Below are positions 1 through 6,647 of a DNA stretch of 10,112 bases, in pieces. The notes below the pieces were generated by a model. The model saw only the letters and a list, made by a program, of their open reading frames with translations. It did not search any database and was not told where the DNA came from. How positions within the stretch are numbered: the stretch's first letter is position 1; every line of letters starts with the position of its first letter. Source of the DNA: Actinomycetota bacterium (GTDB lineage Bacteria; Actinomycetota; Acidimicrobiia; Acidimicrobiales; RAAP-2); assembly GCA_009701115.1 (NCBI GenBank), contig WLKR01000029.1, forward strand, positions 1-10,112. Direction: 5' to 3'. Both the position numbers and the translations under genes were made by a program.

Positions 1-28
1 CGACGGTGATGTCAGAGTGCTTAATCAT
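1..28 (-). CDS. Possible N-terminal fragment of a further minus-strand gene, cut by the window edge
   Basis: An ATG at 28-26 opens a frame that reads MIKHSDITV to the edge. An AAGGG stretch lies 5 nt upstream on the minus strand, a usable ribosome-binding site. An in-frame TGA at 58-56 with no other start after it makes this the only good start. A TACTAT box at 69-64 (minus) could be a -10 element giving a leader of about 30 nt. The residues SDITV are typical of the first beta strand of family 2 glycosyltransferases, which would suit the neighbours, but nine residues cannot identify a family. Confidence 0.35.
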
Positions 29-167
29 CTCAGCCCTTCGTAACTCGTCGGTCGTTCATGGTGATAGTACGGCAGTACAACTCTGCCATCTGTGATTGAC
101 AGTTGGTCAACTTCTACTTTCGACACACGCAATCTCCGTAATGAGCAGATCGCTACAGGCTCGCGAC

Positions 168-1496
168 CTACTGACTCGCACCTCGGAGCGCACGTAATGC
201 CAAGCGATTAAGAAGCACTCCCTTGGTTTCGCCTTCGGCGTCAGTGTCGATCACGCTCGTGTCCCCGGACAGCTCGAATTGAAGCATCCCATCGCATGTC
301 TGCTCGAGGTGTGGGGAAAGTGGCGCCGAGAGTCGGTCATCATCAATGAGGGCGAGAAGACCCAGCCTTTTGGCGCGCCGAATGGTGCGTCCGGCCCTTT
401 GGTCTGTTAACGAAGCGCTGGGTTGGACGACCACCAGACGAAGTCCACGTAAACGCATGAAGGCCAGAATCAACCAATTTGGATGCTTGATATGTGTCGC
501 CGGGTTGCCGACCTGGTCGAACTCGGTAAGCAATGTTTGAGCAGACTCGGATTCGTAGCCAACTATGCCGACCCGAGCTCCCCGTGGAAGGAGACTCGTC
601 AGCAGTTCGTACATAAAGGCGATGGCTTGCACGCTGTGATCGCGAGCCACGAGATCGAGTCGTGCGGTGGACCGATTCTTAAGGATCCACAGCAGCGCCA
701 TGGCGGCCCAGGGGAGGAGTGGCCAGAACGTCGCGAATACGAGCGATGCAATAACCGTTGCGAGGGAGTACCCGGTGAGCACGCACCAGCCGAGGAGCAT
801 TGGGTGGCGACGAAGGTACGCAATGCGTGCCCCAGAACGAAAGCGAAAGTTCCGCCCAGCGCCGCGACCCCAGCGCCACGACCTACGGGTACTGATGGCG
901 CTCTCGCCCCAGGGCATCACCATGCGTGCGTCATTCACGACGATGCACGGCGTGCCCGCTGTGGTACTTCGTTGTTGGAAGTCAATATCCGAACCGTAAT
1001 TAAAGCGTTCGTCGAAACCACTAATTTTGTCAAACGTTGCTCTTGTAAATGCCACGTTGGCCGTCGGCGCCGAATCAGGGATCGTGCCAGTTGGGGAATC
1101 GTTAAACGATCCGAAAGGACTAACACCCTTGGGCTCGATTGGCCCGCATATGTATTGATAGCCACCACTAGTTAGTGCCTCTACACAGGCCTTCAGCCAA
1201 TTGGGTGTTGGCAGACCACCGGCATCGCAGAACGCAATGACGTCCGTTTGAGCGATTCGGACACCAACGTTTCGCTGGTGGGGTATTGATGAGGCTCGCC
1301 AGAACGGCTTCTCGTAGTCAATCCACTCCACCCAGGGATTAGCAATGCGAATGTCGTCCAGTCGTTTCTCTGACGCGTCAATCACAATGCATTTAGCTCC
1401 GAGTGCCTCGCACTGAGGTCGGAGTAGCGCGAGAGATTCGGCAATGTTGGGCTCGTCTTTCGAGAGGAGCACTACGGCAACTGAGGTCATTGTCAT
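168..1496 (-). CDS. Family 2 (GT-A) glycosyltransferase-like protein with membrane helices and an unknown C-terminal region
   Basis: This 442-residue protein begins with a GT-A nucleotide-sugar fold: the first strand SVAVVLLSKDE is at residues 5-15. A DAGG motif at 91-94, followed by PTPNWL, occupies the place of the usual Asp-x-Asp metal site, so the second Asp is absent. YGSDIDFQQR at 167-176 resembles the acceptor-side ED motif region of GT2 enzymes. Two probable membrane helices follow at about 233-256 and 258-272. Residues 305-442 are soluble-looking, with a GARVGIVGYES strand-turn, and I do not recognise them. The role is probably transfer of a sugar to a lipid-linked or cell-surface glycan on the inner face of the membrane; the substrate is unknown. 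ATG codons at 1496 and 1490 are both possible starts and neither has a clear Shine-Dalgarno. It lies apart from the other glycan genes, separated by a plus-strand block. Confidence 0.8.
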   Translation of the reverse strand: MTMTSVAVVLLSKDEPNIAESLALLRPQCEALGAKCIVIDASEKRLDDIRIANPWVEWIDYEKPFWRASSIPHQRNVGVRIAQTDVIAFCDAGGLPTPNWLKACVEALTSGGYQYICGPIEPKGVSPFGSFNDSPTGTIPDSAPTANVAFTRATFDKISGFDERFNYGSDIDFQQRSTTAGTPCIVVNDARMVMPWGESAISTRRSWRWGRGAGRNFRFRSGARIAYLRRHPMLLGWCVLTGYSLATVIASLVFATFWPLLPWAAMALLWILKNRSTARLDLVARDHSVQAIAFMYELLTSLLPRGARVGIVGYESESAQTLLTEFDQVGNPATHIKHPNWLILAFMRLRGLRLVVVQPSASLTDQRAGRTIRRAKRLGLLALIDDDRLSAPLSPHLEQTCDGMLQFELSGDTSVIDTDAEGETKGVLLNRLALRALRGASQ

Positions 1497-1775
1497 CCGG
1501 TTACTGTGTTTTGGTTAGCGAGCAATGAATTGTCTCACTGCTCTCAAAAGGGACTCGCCGCACGCTCAACATTTAGTAATCATAGAAGCAGAGGGCCTCG
1601 TCGATGGCCCCTCGCCGCGCTTCATCCAGGTTGGATTTCTATACATAGCCCTCATGCGCTGAGCGGGTCGCCTCGGATTCGATATGAAAATTCGATTCCC
1701 CGGAGTGCCACCGGCGCCAATCGACGTTTGGAAACTAGGGTTATTCAGTTGTTACATCCAGTGGCAATCCGTTTT
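1497..1775. other. Intergenic region between the GT2 gene and the tRNA
   Basis: I see no credible coding sequence in this 279-bp gap. On the minus strand, TATGAT at 1584-1579 is a possible -10 box for the glycosyltransferase gene, with no good -35 box. A bulged hairpin has arms GGGCC (1593-1597) and GGCCC (1606-1610) but no following T-run. A 7-bp direct repeat ATTCGAT occurs at 1677-1683 and 1690-1696. No convincing promoter for the tRNA could be picked by eye. Confidence 0.5.
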
Positions 1776-1851
<76 letters not shown>

Positions 1852-1880
1852 ATCTCGCCTGCTGTGGCAGAATCTCACTT

Positions 1881-2354
1881 ATGCCAAGCACATGGTCGCA
1901 ACGGTGGGCGAAGGAACACCCGCTCGGAGCACGAGTTCTTGGATTGGCTCTTCTCGGTGCCGGAGTTTGTATGTTCGCATCGAACTTTATGAAGTTTGAG
2001 CAGACTCGAAGCATTCCTCACATCTACGTCGTGGTGGGAATTCTGCTCGCGGACGCGTGGCTGGCTGCATTCGCTGTTGGCATGTGGCGGCGCTCGCGTG
2101 CGGGTGCGGGCCAACAAGTTGGCAAGCTCTCGAAGTACTTCACCCCTGCGGTGATATTGGCGCTTCCACTATTGATGGCAATGCCCTTAAGCAGGTATAG
2201 AGGTAACAGTCCGTTTCCACCTCGCTATCAGATCGTGGGTGATGCTGTGGGCGTCGTGGTGGCTGGAACGTTATTTATCTGCCTAATGGTGACAACGGTC
2301 CGTTTTACAAAATTGCCACCCGCTGAGAAGAGTCCAGAACTTCTAGAGGAATAA
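1881..2354 (+). CDS. Four-helix integral membrane protein of unknown function
   Basis: This 157-residue protein starts at the ATG 29 nt after the tRNA; the same frame stays open upstream through the tRNA, which is fortuitous. Hydrophobic segments at about 17-36, 46-68, 87-104 and 118-139 predict four membrane helices. Basic residues after helix 2 (RRSR at 70-73) and an acidic C-terminus (ending SPELLEE) are present. There is no Shine-Dalgarno, but CAGAAT at 1868-1873 sits 7 nt before the ATG, consistent with a leaderless transcript; co-transcription with the tRNA is the alternative. I recognise no family, and no catalytic motif is visible. It is convergent with the SGNH hydrolase gene, 51 bp away. 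Confidence 0.7.
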   Translation: MPSTWSQRWAKEHPLGARVLGLALLGAGVCMFASNFMKFEQTRSIPHIYVVVGILLADAWLAAFAVGMWRRSRAGAGQQVGKLSKYFTPAVILALPLLMAMPLSRYRGNSPFPPRYQIVGDAVGVVVAGTLFICLMVTTVRFTKLPPAEKSPELLEE

Positions 2355-2405
2355 CTCCGCACTTCGACGTCAAGGTCGAGACTTGTTAGACGAAATGCAG
2401 TGATA

Positions 2406-3425
2406 TTAGAGTTCGCCGATTTTTTCGCCGACGGCCTTGGAAATCCAGGTGGCGTAGTAGCGGTTGATGTGCACACTGTCAAAGAAGACGAGGTGCTTCT
2501 TCTTGCCGTCATCGACAAAGACGGTGCAAAATTTCACGGTACAAAACAGTGACTGCACGTCAATCATGGTGATGCGGCCAGCGTCGTTGTAGTACTTCTC
2601 AACTTGTATCTCAGTCTGAGGAACGACCTTGGCGGGCGGGAGTAGGCAATTTTTCATGGGTCGATTTCCAAGAATGCAGTCCTTAGCTTCGATACCCACG
2701 TTGCCGTAGGCGTAGCGCGGCGTGGGCCCCATGACGAACAGGCGTGCACCACTCGGACGGAATGCCTTCATCGATTGGCCGAGGGCCACCTTGAAGGGTC
2801 CGACAGCTGGTGTCTTATCAAAGTTGCGCCCCTTGGGATAGGCCCGGCCAGCCATAAACACTGCATCCGGATGGTGACGCAACGCCCACCTAACTACGGA
2901 TGCTGAGAACCGCGCGCATGATTGAGTCGTGATCGATCCGTACATAACGAACGTCGGATCATTTGGGCTACCCCACGGCGCGCAGCCACGCATACCCAAG
3001 AACACGACGCGCCAATGTTTGGTCTTGCCAAGGGCATTAAAGGTGGGTAGCCACATGCCGGCCAGAGAGTCTCCGGTGAGGAGAATGACCTTGGAGGCAC
3101 GGGCATCGCCGTAGGCACACTCCTTGCCTGGATTCCGAGCCAGCCCTTGGATCACGGAATTATTCCAACATCCCAGTCGGTGCGGCATCAGGGTTGTGTC
3201 ATCGTCGGTCAATTGATTGAGCATGGGCTCGGTTGTGAGCAGGCCGTGCTGGGACGGCGCATGGACGGAGTGGCTGATGTATCGCTCTATCTGCTCAAGA
3301 GTGGGTCCGGATGCCGACGCGTGTGCCGGCATCGAGGGAGCACCGCTGAGGAGAACAACGACCGTGGCGAAGAGGAGTTTGGGTTTTACGAGGCGTAGAA
3401 GTGGCACGCTTATGCGATGCCTCAT
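2406..3425 (-). CDS. Secreted SGNH-fold hydrolase/esterase domain protein
   Basis: The protein has 339 residues from the ATG at 3425, which overlaps the stop of the upstream glycosyltransferase as ATGA. An in-frame GTG at 3437 is a less likely start. An N-terminal signal peptide (basic RHR, hydrophobic LLFATVVVLL, Ala-rich end PAHASA near residue 40) predicts export. The mature part resembles the SGNH domain often fused to acyltransferase-3 membrane proteins such as OafA. It has the nucleophile motif GDSLAG with Ser120, a Gly-rich GMRGCAPWG segment at about 144-152, and DSVHIN near the C-terminus with Asp316 and His319 as the Asp-His pair. Such domains transfer or remove O-acyl groups on surface polysaccharide. 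Here the domain stands alone without the membrane acyltransferase part. Coupling to a GT2 gene supports a role in glycan decoration; the substrate is unknown. Several Cys residues could form disulfides outside the cell. Confidence 0.8.
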   Translation of the reverse strand: MRHRISVPLLRLVKPKLLFATVVVLLSGAPSMPAHASASGPTLEQIERYISHSVHAPSQHGLLTTEPMLNQLTDDDTTLMPHRLGCWNNSVIQGLARNPGKECAYGDARASKVILLTGDSLAGMWLPTFNALGKTKHWRVVFLGMRGCAPWGSPNDPTFVMYGSITTQSCARFSASVVRWALRHHPDAVFMAGRAYPKGRNFDKTPAVGPFKVALGQSMKAFRPSGARLFVMGPTPRYAYGNVGIEAKDCILGNRPMKNCLLPPAKVVPQTEIQVEKYYNDAGRITMIDVQSLFCTVKFCTVFVDDGKKKHLVFFDSVHINRYYATWISKAVGEKIGEL

Positions 3426-4315
3426 TTGCCCGCCCACTCGATGGCGCCGCCTCGTTGGTCGAGCAGCTGCGTTGCCGCGGTCACTCGACGTTTCATGATC
3501 AACCAGCCAATGATGTAGGCGGGCGCCAGTGCTGCTGGACGCGTCACAAAGCCACTAGTGGCCATCATTCGCACGATGCGTCCCAATCTCGAGCCTTTGA
3601 GTTCAAGAGGACTTTCCCTGTCCGGGCGAGGTTGTCCAGAAGCGGTAAACCAGGACTCGAGCTCAAGATTGCCCCGGCGGACGCGAACGAGACGACCCAC
3701 CTCTTCGTCACTGGTGCGGCGGGCCAGAGTGAACACCATCGTGTTGTCGACAATCATGCGCTCGTTTGCTGAGTAGCACTGGTCGAAAAATCCATCGTCG
3801 TTCGTAACCGTCGGGAAGAGGCCAAATCGTGTGCGGGCGGCTTCGTTAGCGCCGTAGATACGGCGGCCAGCGAGATGTGTCGAGGCGTGCTTCACAATCC
3901 AGGGGTGACGGCTGACGACGTAGTAGTGGGAGCGCACCAAAAATGAAGAGAACGAAACATCAATTGATACTTGGGGTGCAACGACGCGGGGCTCGGAAAC
4001 GTTGAGGGCTCCAATCAGGGCGCGAGCAGTGCCCAGCTGCAGGGCGATATCGGCGTCGAGGTACAGCCGTGGAAAGTTGTTGCCCGCGGCCTCGTCGCCA
4101 CTATTGAGGGCGAGAATCTTTGAGGGCGTGACCTGTTCGATGACTGTTACATACTCAAAGGCCCGTGCCCGTTGGGCCGTGTCATCAGTGCAGCCATTGG
4201 CGATGACGAAAACCTGGTCGTTGGGCCCAACTTCGCTGCGCAGTTGTTCGAGCAGCATCTCGATCTGACCGGCCTCATTGTGTGCCGGGATGATGAGGCT
4301 GGCCACTAGGCCCAA
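3422..4315 (-). CDS. Family 2 glycosyltransferase
   Basis: This protein of 294-297 residues has a complete GT-A signature. SLIIPAHNEAGQI at 6-18 is the nucleotide-binding first strand. ANGCTDDT at 39-46 follows the second strand. LDADIAL at 86-92 holds the metal-binding DAD, and NDDGFFDQ at 172-179 is the acceptor/ED-type region. A hydrophobic stretch at about 262-274 (LAPAYIIGWLIM), followed by KRR, may anchor it at the membrane. It should transfer a sugar from a nucleotide donor to a lipid-linked or surface glycan. No ATG is in frame after the upstream stop at 4321-4319: the start is TTG at 4315 or GTG at 4306, and neither has a strong ribosome-binding site. It overlaps the SGNH hydrolase gene by 4 nt, so the two are probably translated together. 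A TAGGGT box at 4360-4355 (minus) could be its -10 element. Confidence 0.88.
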   Translation of the reverse strand: MGLVASLIIPAHNEAGQIEMLLEQLRSEVGPNDQVFVIANGCTDDTAQRARAFEYVTVIEQVTPSKILALNSGDEAAGNNFPRLYLDADIALQLGTARALIGALNVSEPRVVAPQVSIDVSFSSFLVRSHYYVVSRHPWIVKHASTHLAGRRIYGANEAARTRFGLFPTVTNDDGFFDQCYSANERMIVDNTMVFTLARRTSDEEVGRLVRVRRGNLELESWFTASGQPRPDRESPLELKGSRLGRIVRMMATSGFVTRPAALAPAYIIGWLIMKRRVTAATQLLDQRGGAIEWAGK

Positions 4316-4360
4316 CCATCAACGAGTGGAGAGTGAACTGCTTTCACACCTCAAACCCTA

Positions 4361-4393
4361 ATCAGCGTTTCGACCTCACTACCAGCGTTTTGA
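4361..4393. repeat. 8-bp direct repeat in a divergent promoter region
   Basis: CAGCGTTT occurs at 4363-4370 and again at 4383-4390, exactly 20 bp apart, within a looser 13-bp match (A-Y-CAGCGTTT-Y-GA). The second copy covers the -35 area of the putative amidohydrolase promoter; the first abuts the putative -10 box of the glycosyltransferase. The spacing, about two helical turns, would place two regulator subunits on one DNA face. No regulator is identified. Confidence 0.4.
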
Positions 4394-4405
4394 TGATTCG
4401 TTTCC

Positions 4406-4411
4406 TACACT
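4406..4411 (+). promoter_or_regulatory. Putative -10 box of a leaderless promoter for the M20 amidohydrolase
   Basis: TACACT fits the actinobacterial TANNNT pattern and ends 6 nt before the ATG at 4418. That is the distance expected if transcription starts at the A of the start codon. The absence of any Shine-Dalgarno sequence before the ATG supports this. No good -35 hexamer is visible. Confidence 0.5.
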
Positions 4412-4417
4412 TGGCTC

Positions 4418-5617
4418 ATGGATATATTCACTGGACTATTGACCGATGCCGAGGAGCTTCTTCCGGGCGCAATTGCAATGCGGAGAGACCTCCACCAAAA
4501 CCCCGAACTCGGTAACGATCTCCCTCGCACCCAGGCCAAGGTCCTCGAAGCGCTTGAAGGGCTCGGTCTCACGGTCACTACCGGTGAGGCGCTCAGTAGC
4601 GTCATCGCCGTACTCGAAACTGGCCGTCCCGGCCCAACCGTTCTGCTCCGTGGCGACATGGATGCCCTGCCAATGCCCGAGGACACGACGGAACCGTTCA
4701 AGAGCGTTGTTGAGGGGGCCATGCACGCGTGCGGCCACGATTCTCATACCGCCATGTTGGCCTACGCCGCCCGACTGCTCGTGGCCCGTAAGGATGACCT
4801 CAAGGGACGCGTTGTCTTTATGTTCCAACCTGGTGAAGAAGGTCACGGCGGCGCTGAGATCATGATTAATGAAGGAATTCTGGACGTCGCCGGCAAGCCT
4901 GATCTTGCCGTGGCCATTCACGTCACGCCTTCACTGCCTAACAAGATGATCGGCACTCGCGGAGGCACCATCATGGCCTCGTCTGACGAGATCACGATTG
5001 ACATCGTGGGTCGTGGCGGACACGCCTCGCAGCCACATGTGGCTCTGGACCCGATTCCGGTCGCCTGCGAGCTCGTCATGGCCATTCAGTCGATGGTTAC
5101 GAGAAAAATCAATGCCTTTGATCCCGCGGTGGTCACTATCGCGCACGTGACGGCAGGAACGACTAGCAACGTGATTCCCGAGCGAGCTCAAATCCACGGG
5201 ACTATCCGTACGGTGTCGGCCTTCACCCGCGAACTGGTGCGCAATGAGCTGGAACGGCTTACGCACGGCATTGCTGCAGCGCACGGCACAACGGCCGAGT
5301 TCAAGGTGCGACTTGGCTATCCCGTCACGGTGAACGACGCCGCAGTGGCCCAGTGGTCACGCGATGTCGCCACCGGCCTGCTGGGCAGTGGCTTTGCCAT
5401 TGAAATGCCCACCCCAGTTATGGGGGCGGAGGACTTCAGCTATGTCCTTGAGCAGGTACCTGGCGCCATGCTGTTCCTCGGTGTCTGCCCGGACGGCGTG
5501 AACTTCTTTGAAGCGGCACCAAACCACTCCAACCGCATGACCATCAACGAGTCAGGGATGGCGGCCGGTATTGCTCTCTACGCCGGTGTGGCGCTCGCCA
5601 AGAGCCAAGAGGCTTAG
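4418..5617 (+). CDS. M20-family metal-dependent amidohydrolase (N-acyl-amino acid / hippurate hydrolase type)
   Basis: This 399-residue protein has full M20D features. RRDLHQNPEL lies at 22-31, LRGDMDALPM at 77-86, HACGHDSHTAML at 103-114 (ligands Cys105 and His107) and FQPGEE at 136-141 (catalytic and ligand Glu140-141). AIHV at 166-169 supplies His168. The dimerisation/lid domain begins near VGRGGHAS at 197-204, and MGAEDFSY (335-342) with NHSN (His370) completes the second metal shell. Members cleave an acyl or aroyl group from an amino acid (hippurate, N-acetyl amino acids, auxin-amino acid conjugates) in the cytoplasm with two divalent metals. The substrate cannot be told from sequence; family length of about 390-400 residues is matched. 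It is monocistronic here: divergent from the glycosyltransferase, and its TAG stop overlaps the stop of the convergent dioxygenase gene by 4 nt (TTAG). Confidence 0.92.
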   Translation: MDIFTGLLTDAEELLPGAIAMRRDLHQNPELGNDLPRTQAKVLEALEGLGLTVTTGEALSSVIAVLETGRPGPTVLLRGDMDALPMPEDTTEPFKSVVEGAMHACGHDSHTAMLAYAARLLVARKDDLKGRVVFMFQPGEEGHGGAEIMINEGILDVAGKPDLAVAIHVTPSLPNKMIGTRGGTIMASSDEITIDIVGRGGHASQPHVALDPIPVACELVMAIQSMVTRKINAFDPAVVTIAHVTAGTTSNVIPERAQIHGTIRTVSAFTRELVRNELERLTHGIAAAHGTTAEFKVRLGYPVTVNDAAVAQWSRDVATGLLGSGFAIEMPTPVMGAEDFSYVLEQVPGAMLFLGVCPDGVNFFEAAPNHSNRMTINESGMAAGIALYAGVALAKSQEA

Positions 5618-6507
5618 CGAACCGCAATCAGAGGGTCACTGGCCACGCGACTCTCAACTCCCGAGGGGCCCACGGGACGTGTGCCGCGCAACGTGATCCG
5701 GCGCATACGTCGTTCTACGTTCTCGTAGTCGTCGGTCGCATAGTGCATGGTGGCCTGGTTGTCCCACATCAAAACATCGCCGAGTTGCCAACGGTGGCGC
5801 AACGTGAATTCCGGCTGAACCTGGTGGGCGTAGAGGAGTCGAAGTAGATGTTCACTTTCAATCCGTGAGCAGCCCACGAGATGAGAAGTAAAGCCGGGGT
5901 TCACAAAGAGATTGGGGCGACCGGTCCTCGGATGAATTCGGACCACGGGATGAATGATCGGTGGCTGCTTCTTGGACAGTTCGTAGAGGTAGTCGGCATC
6001 ATCACGAGTGAGCGCCGAGTCGAAGGGTTCACCCCAGTAGGCCAGTGGCGCAATACGGTGGACGGCTTCTAGCTCACGAACCGCTTCTCGAAGGACGGGA
6101 TTGAGTTTGGCGTACGCCGTGCGGGTATCAGACCACAGTGTGTCGCCAGCAAAAGGGGGCACGGCGTCGGCCACGAGGATCGACATTTGGGGTGGGTTTT
6201 CAATGAACGTGACGTCGGTGTGCCACAGAGCGTTCTTGCCGCCCTGGGCCGCATCGAGGATCAGCATTTCGGGGTAGTCGGGGTGCCCGGGAACAACGGG
6301 GTGGGCCGGCGTTGGTTCACCCATCAAGTGAGCGAGTCGTGAGTGCTCGACGTGGGTGAGGTGTTGATTGCGAAAGACCAGGACGAGGTGCTCGGCGAGG
6401 AGGTCGTGGATCTCCTGAGCGTCGGTGACGTCTCGCAGAAACTGCCCGGATAACTCCGCGCCAAAGGCACCGGTTATGGGGGTTGCGCTCCACGTTGTCG
6501 GCGTCAT
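5614..6507 (-). CDS. TauD/TfdA-family Fe(II)/2-oxoglutarate dioxygenase (likely organosulfonate desulfonation)
   Basis: This 297-residue protein aligns by eye along its whole length with E. coli taurine dioxygenase. WHTDVTF at 95-101 gives the iron ligands His96 and Asp98. AGDTLW is at 120-125, HPVVRIHP at 186-193, and LFVNPGFT at 200-207. WDNQATMHYA at 248-257 gives the distal His255, and RRITLRG at 269-275 gives the 2-oxoglutarate Arg. Recalled TauD sulfonate contacts His70, Asn95 and Arg270 appear kept (His69, Asn92, Arg270), whereas Tyr73 is replaced by Val72, so the substrate may not be taurine itself. The reaction would hydroxylate the carbon next to the sulfonate and release sulfite plus an aldehyde. 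Sulfate-ester (AtsK-like) or non-sulfur substrates are alternatives. The start ATG at 6507 follows a strong GAGGAGGG site. It is divergent from cysI, which would consume the sulfite; no transporter genes are adjacent. Confidence 0.88.
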   Translation of the reverse strand: MTPTTWSATPITGAFGAELSGQFLRDVTDAQEIHDLLAEHLVLVFRNQHLTHVEHSRLAHLMGEPTPAHPVVPGHPDYPEMLILDAAQGGKNALWHTDVTFIENPPQMSILVADAVPPFAGDTLWSDTRTAYAKLNPVLREAVRELEAVHRIAPLAYWGEPFDSALTRDDADYLYELSKKQPPIIHPVVRIHPRTGRPNLFVNPGFTSHLVGCSRIESEHLLRLLYAHQVQPEFTLRHRWQLGDVLMWDNQATMHYATDDYENVERRMRRITLRGTRPVGPSGVESRVASDPLIAVR

Positions 6508-6596
6508 AGACCCTCCTCAAGAATCCCTATGAAGGTAGTAGGGATTGAAAAGTGAACAACCCCAAAAAGCGGGGTTGTCATGGAATTGCAACACAC
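6504..6596 (-). CDS. Candidate 30-residue Cys-Cys leader peptide upstream of the dioxygenase gene
   Basis: A GTG at 6596-6594 is preceded by AAGGGGGT (6608-6601), a near-perfect anti-16S match ending 4 nt before it. The frame begins MCCNSMTTPLFG, with TGT TGC as codons 2 and 3, and ends ILEEGL. Its TGA stop (6506-6504) overlaps the dioxygenase ATG as ATGA, so translation of the two should be coupled. A downstream ATG at 6581 (codon 6) has no ribosome-binding site. Two hairpins lie inside the frame. Short cysteine-containing upstream frames that control sulfur genes are known in mycobacteria; this being one is inference. A chance open frame cannot be excluded. Confidence 0.45.
   Translation of the reverse strand: MCCNSMTTPLFGVVHFSIPTTFIGILEEGL
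6522..6546 (-). promoter_or_regulatory. Leader hairpin B, just upstream of the dioxygenase ribosome-binding site
   Basis: On the minus strand AATCCCTA (6546-6539) and TAGGGATT (6529-6522) form a perfect 8-bp stem with a 9-nt loop. It ends 3 nt before the GAGGAGGG site at 6518-6511. No T-run follows, so it is not an intrinsic terminator. Its 5' arm can instead pair with the 3' arm of hairpin A. Confidence 0.5.
6556..6578 (-). promoter_or_regulatory. Leader hairpin A within the Cys-Cys leader frame
   Basis: On the minus strand ACAACCCC (6578-6571) and GGGGTTGT (6563-6556) form a perfect 8-bp stem with the loop GCTTTTT. It starts 12 nt after the last Cys codon of the leader frame, so a ribosome paused there would reach its base. 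The GGGGTT of its 3' arm can also pair with AATCCC of hairpin B, giving two mutually exclusive folds. Confidence 0.5.
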
Positions 6597-6612
6597 CGTG
6601 ACCCCCTTATGA

Positions 6613-6640
6613 ATCCTAAAAGTCCTGATTAAACGGTAAA
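6613..6640 (-). promoter_or_regulatory. Putative promoter for the leader and dioxygenase gene
   Basis: On the minus strand TTTACC (6640-6635) and TAGGAT (6618-6613) are separated by 16 nt and fit loose -35 and TANNNT -10 patterns. Transcription would begin near 6608-6605, giving a leader of about 100 nt with very little sequence before the leader peptide's ribosome-binding site. The boxes were picked by eye. Confidence 0.35.
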
Positions 6641-6647
6641 AGTTCGA

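Noticed and set aside
71..87. GGCAG / CTGCC inverted repeat downstream of the first glycosyltransferase
   Set aside because: A 5-bp stem with a 7-nt loop and no T-run on the minus strand; expected by chance.
483..1175. 230-codon plus-strand frame antisense to the first glycosyltransferase
   Set aside because: Basic, low-complexity composition without domain features, opposite a frame with clear GT2 motifs.
1690..1713. tRNA 3'-end-like string (TTCGATT, then a stretch ending GTGCCACC), possible tRNA remnant or attachment site
   Set aside because: No partner T-stem or acceptor arm lies upstream, the CCA is incomplete, and no integrase or matching repeat is present.
2364..2379. Hairpin between the convergent membrane-protein and SGNH genes (TCGAC / GTCGA)
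   Set aside because: Only a 5-bp stem with no T-run on either strand; too weak to call a terminator.
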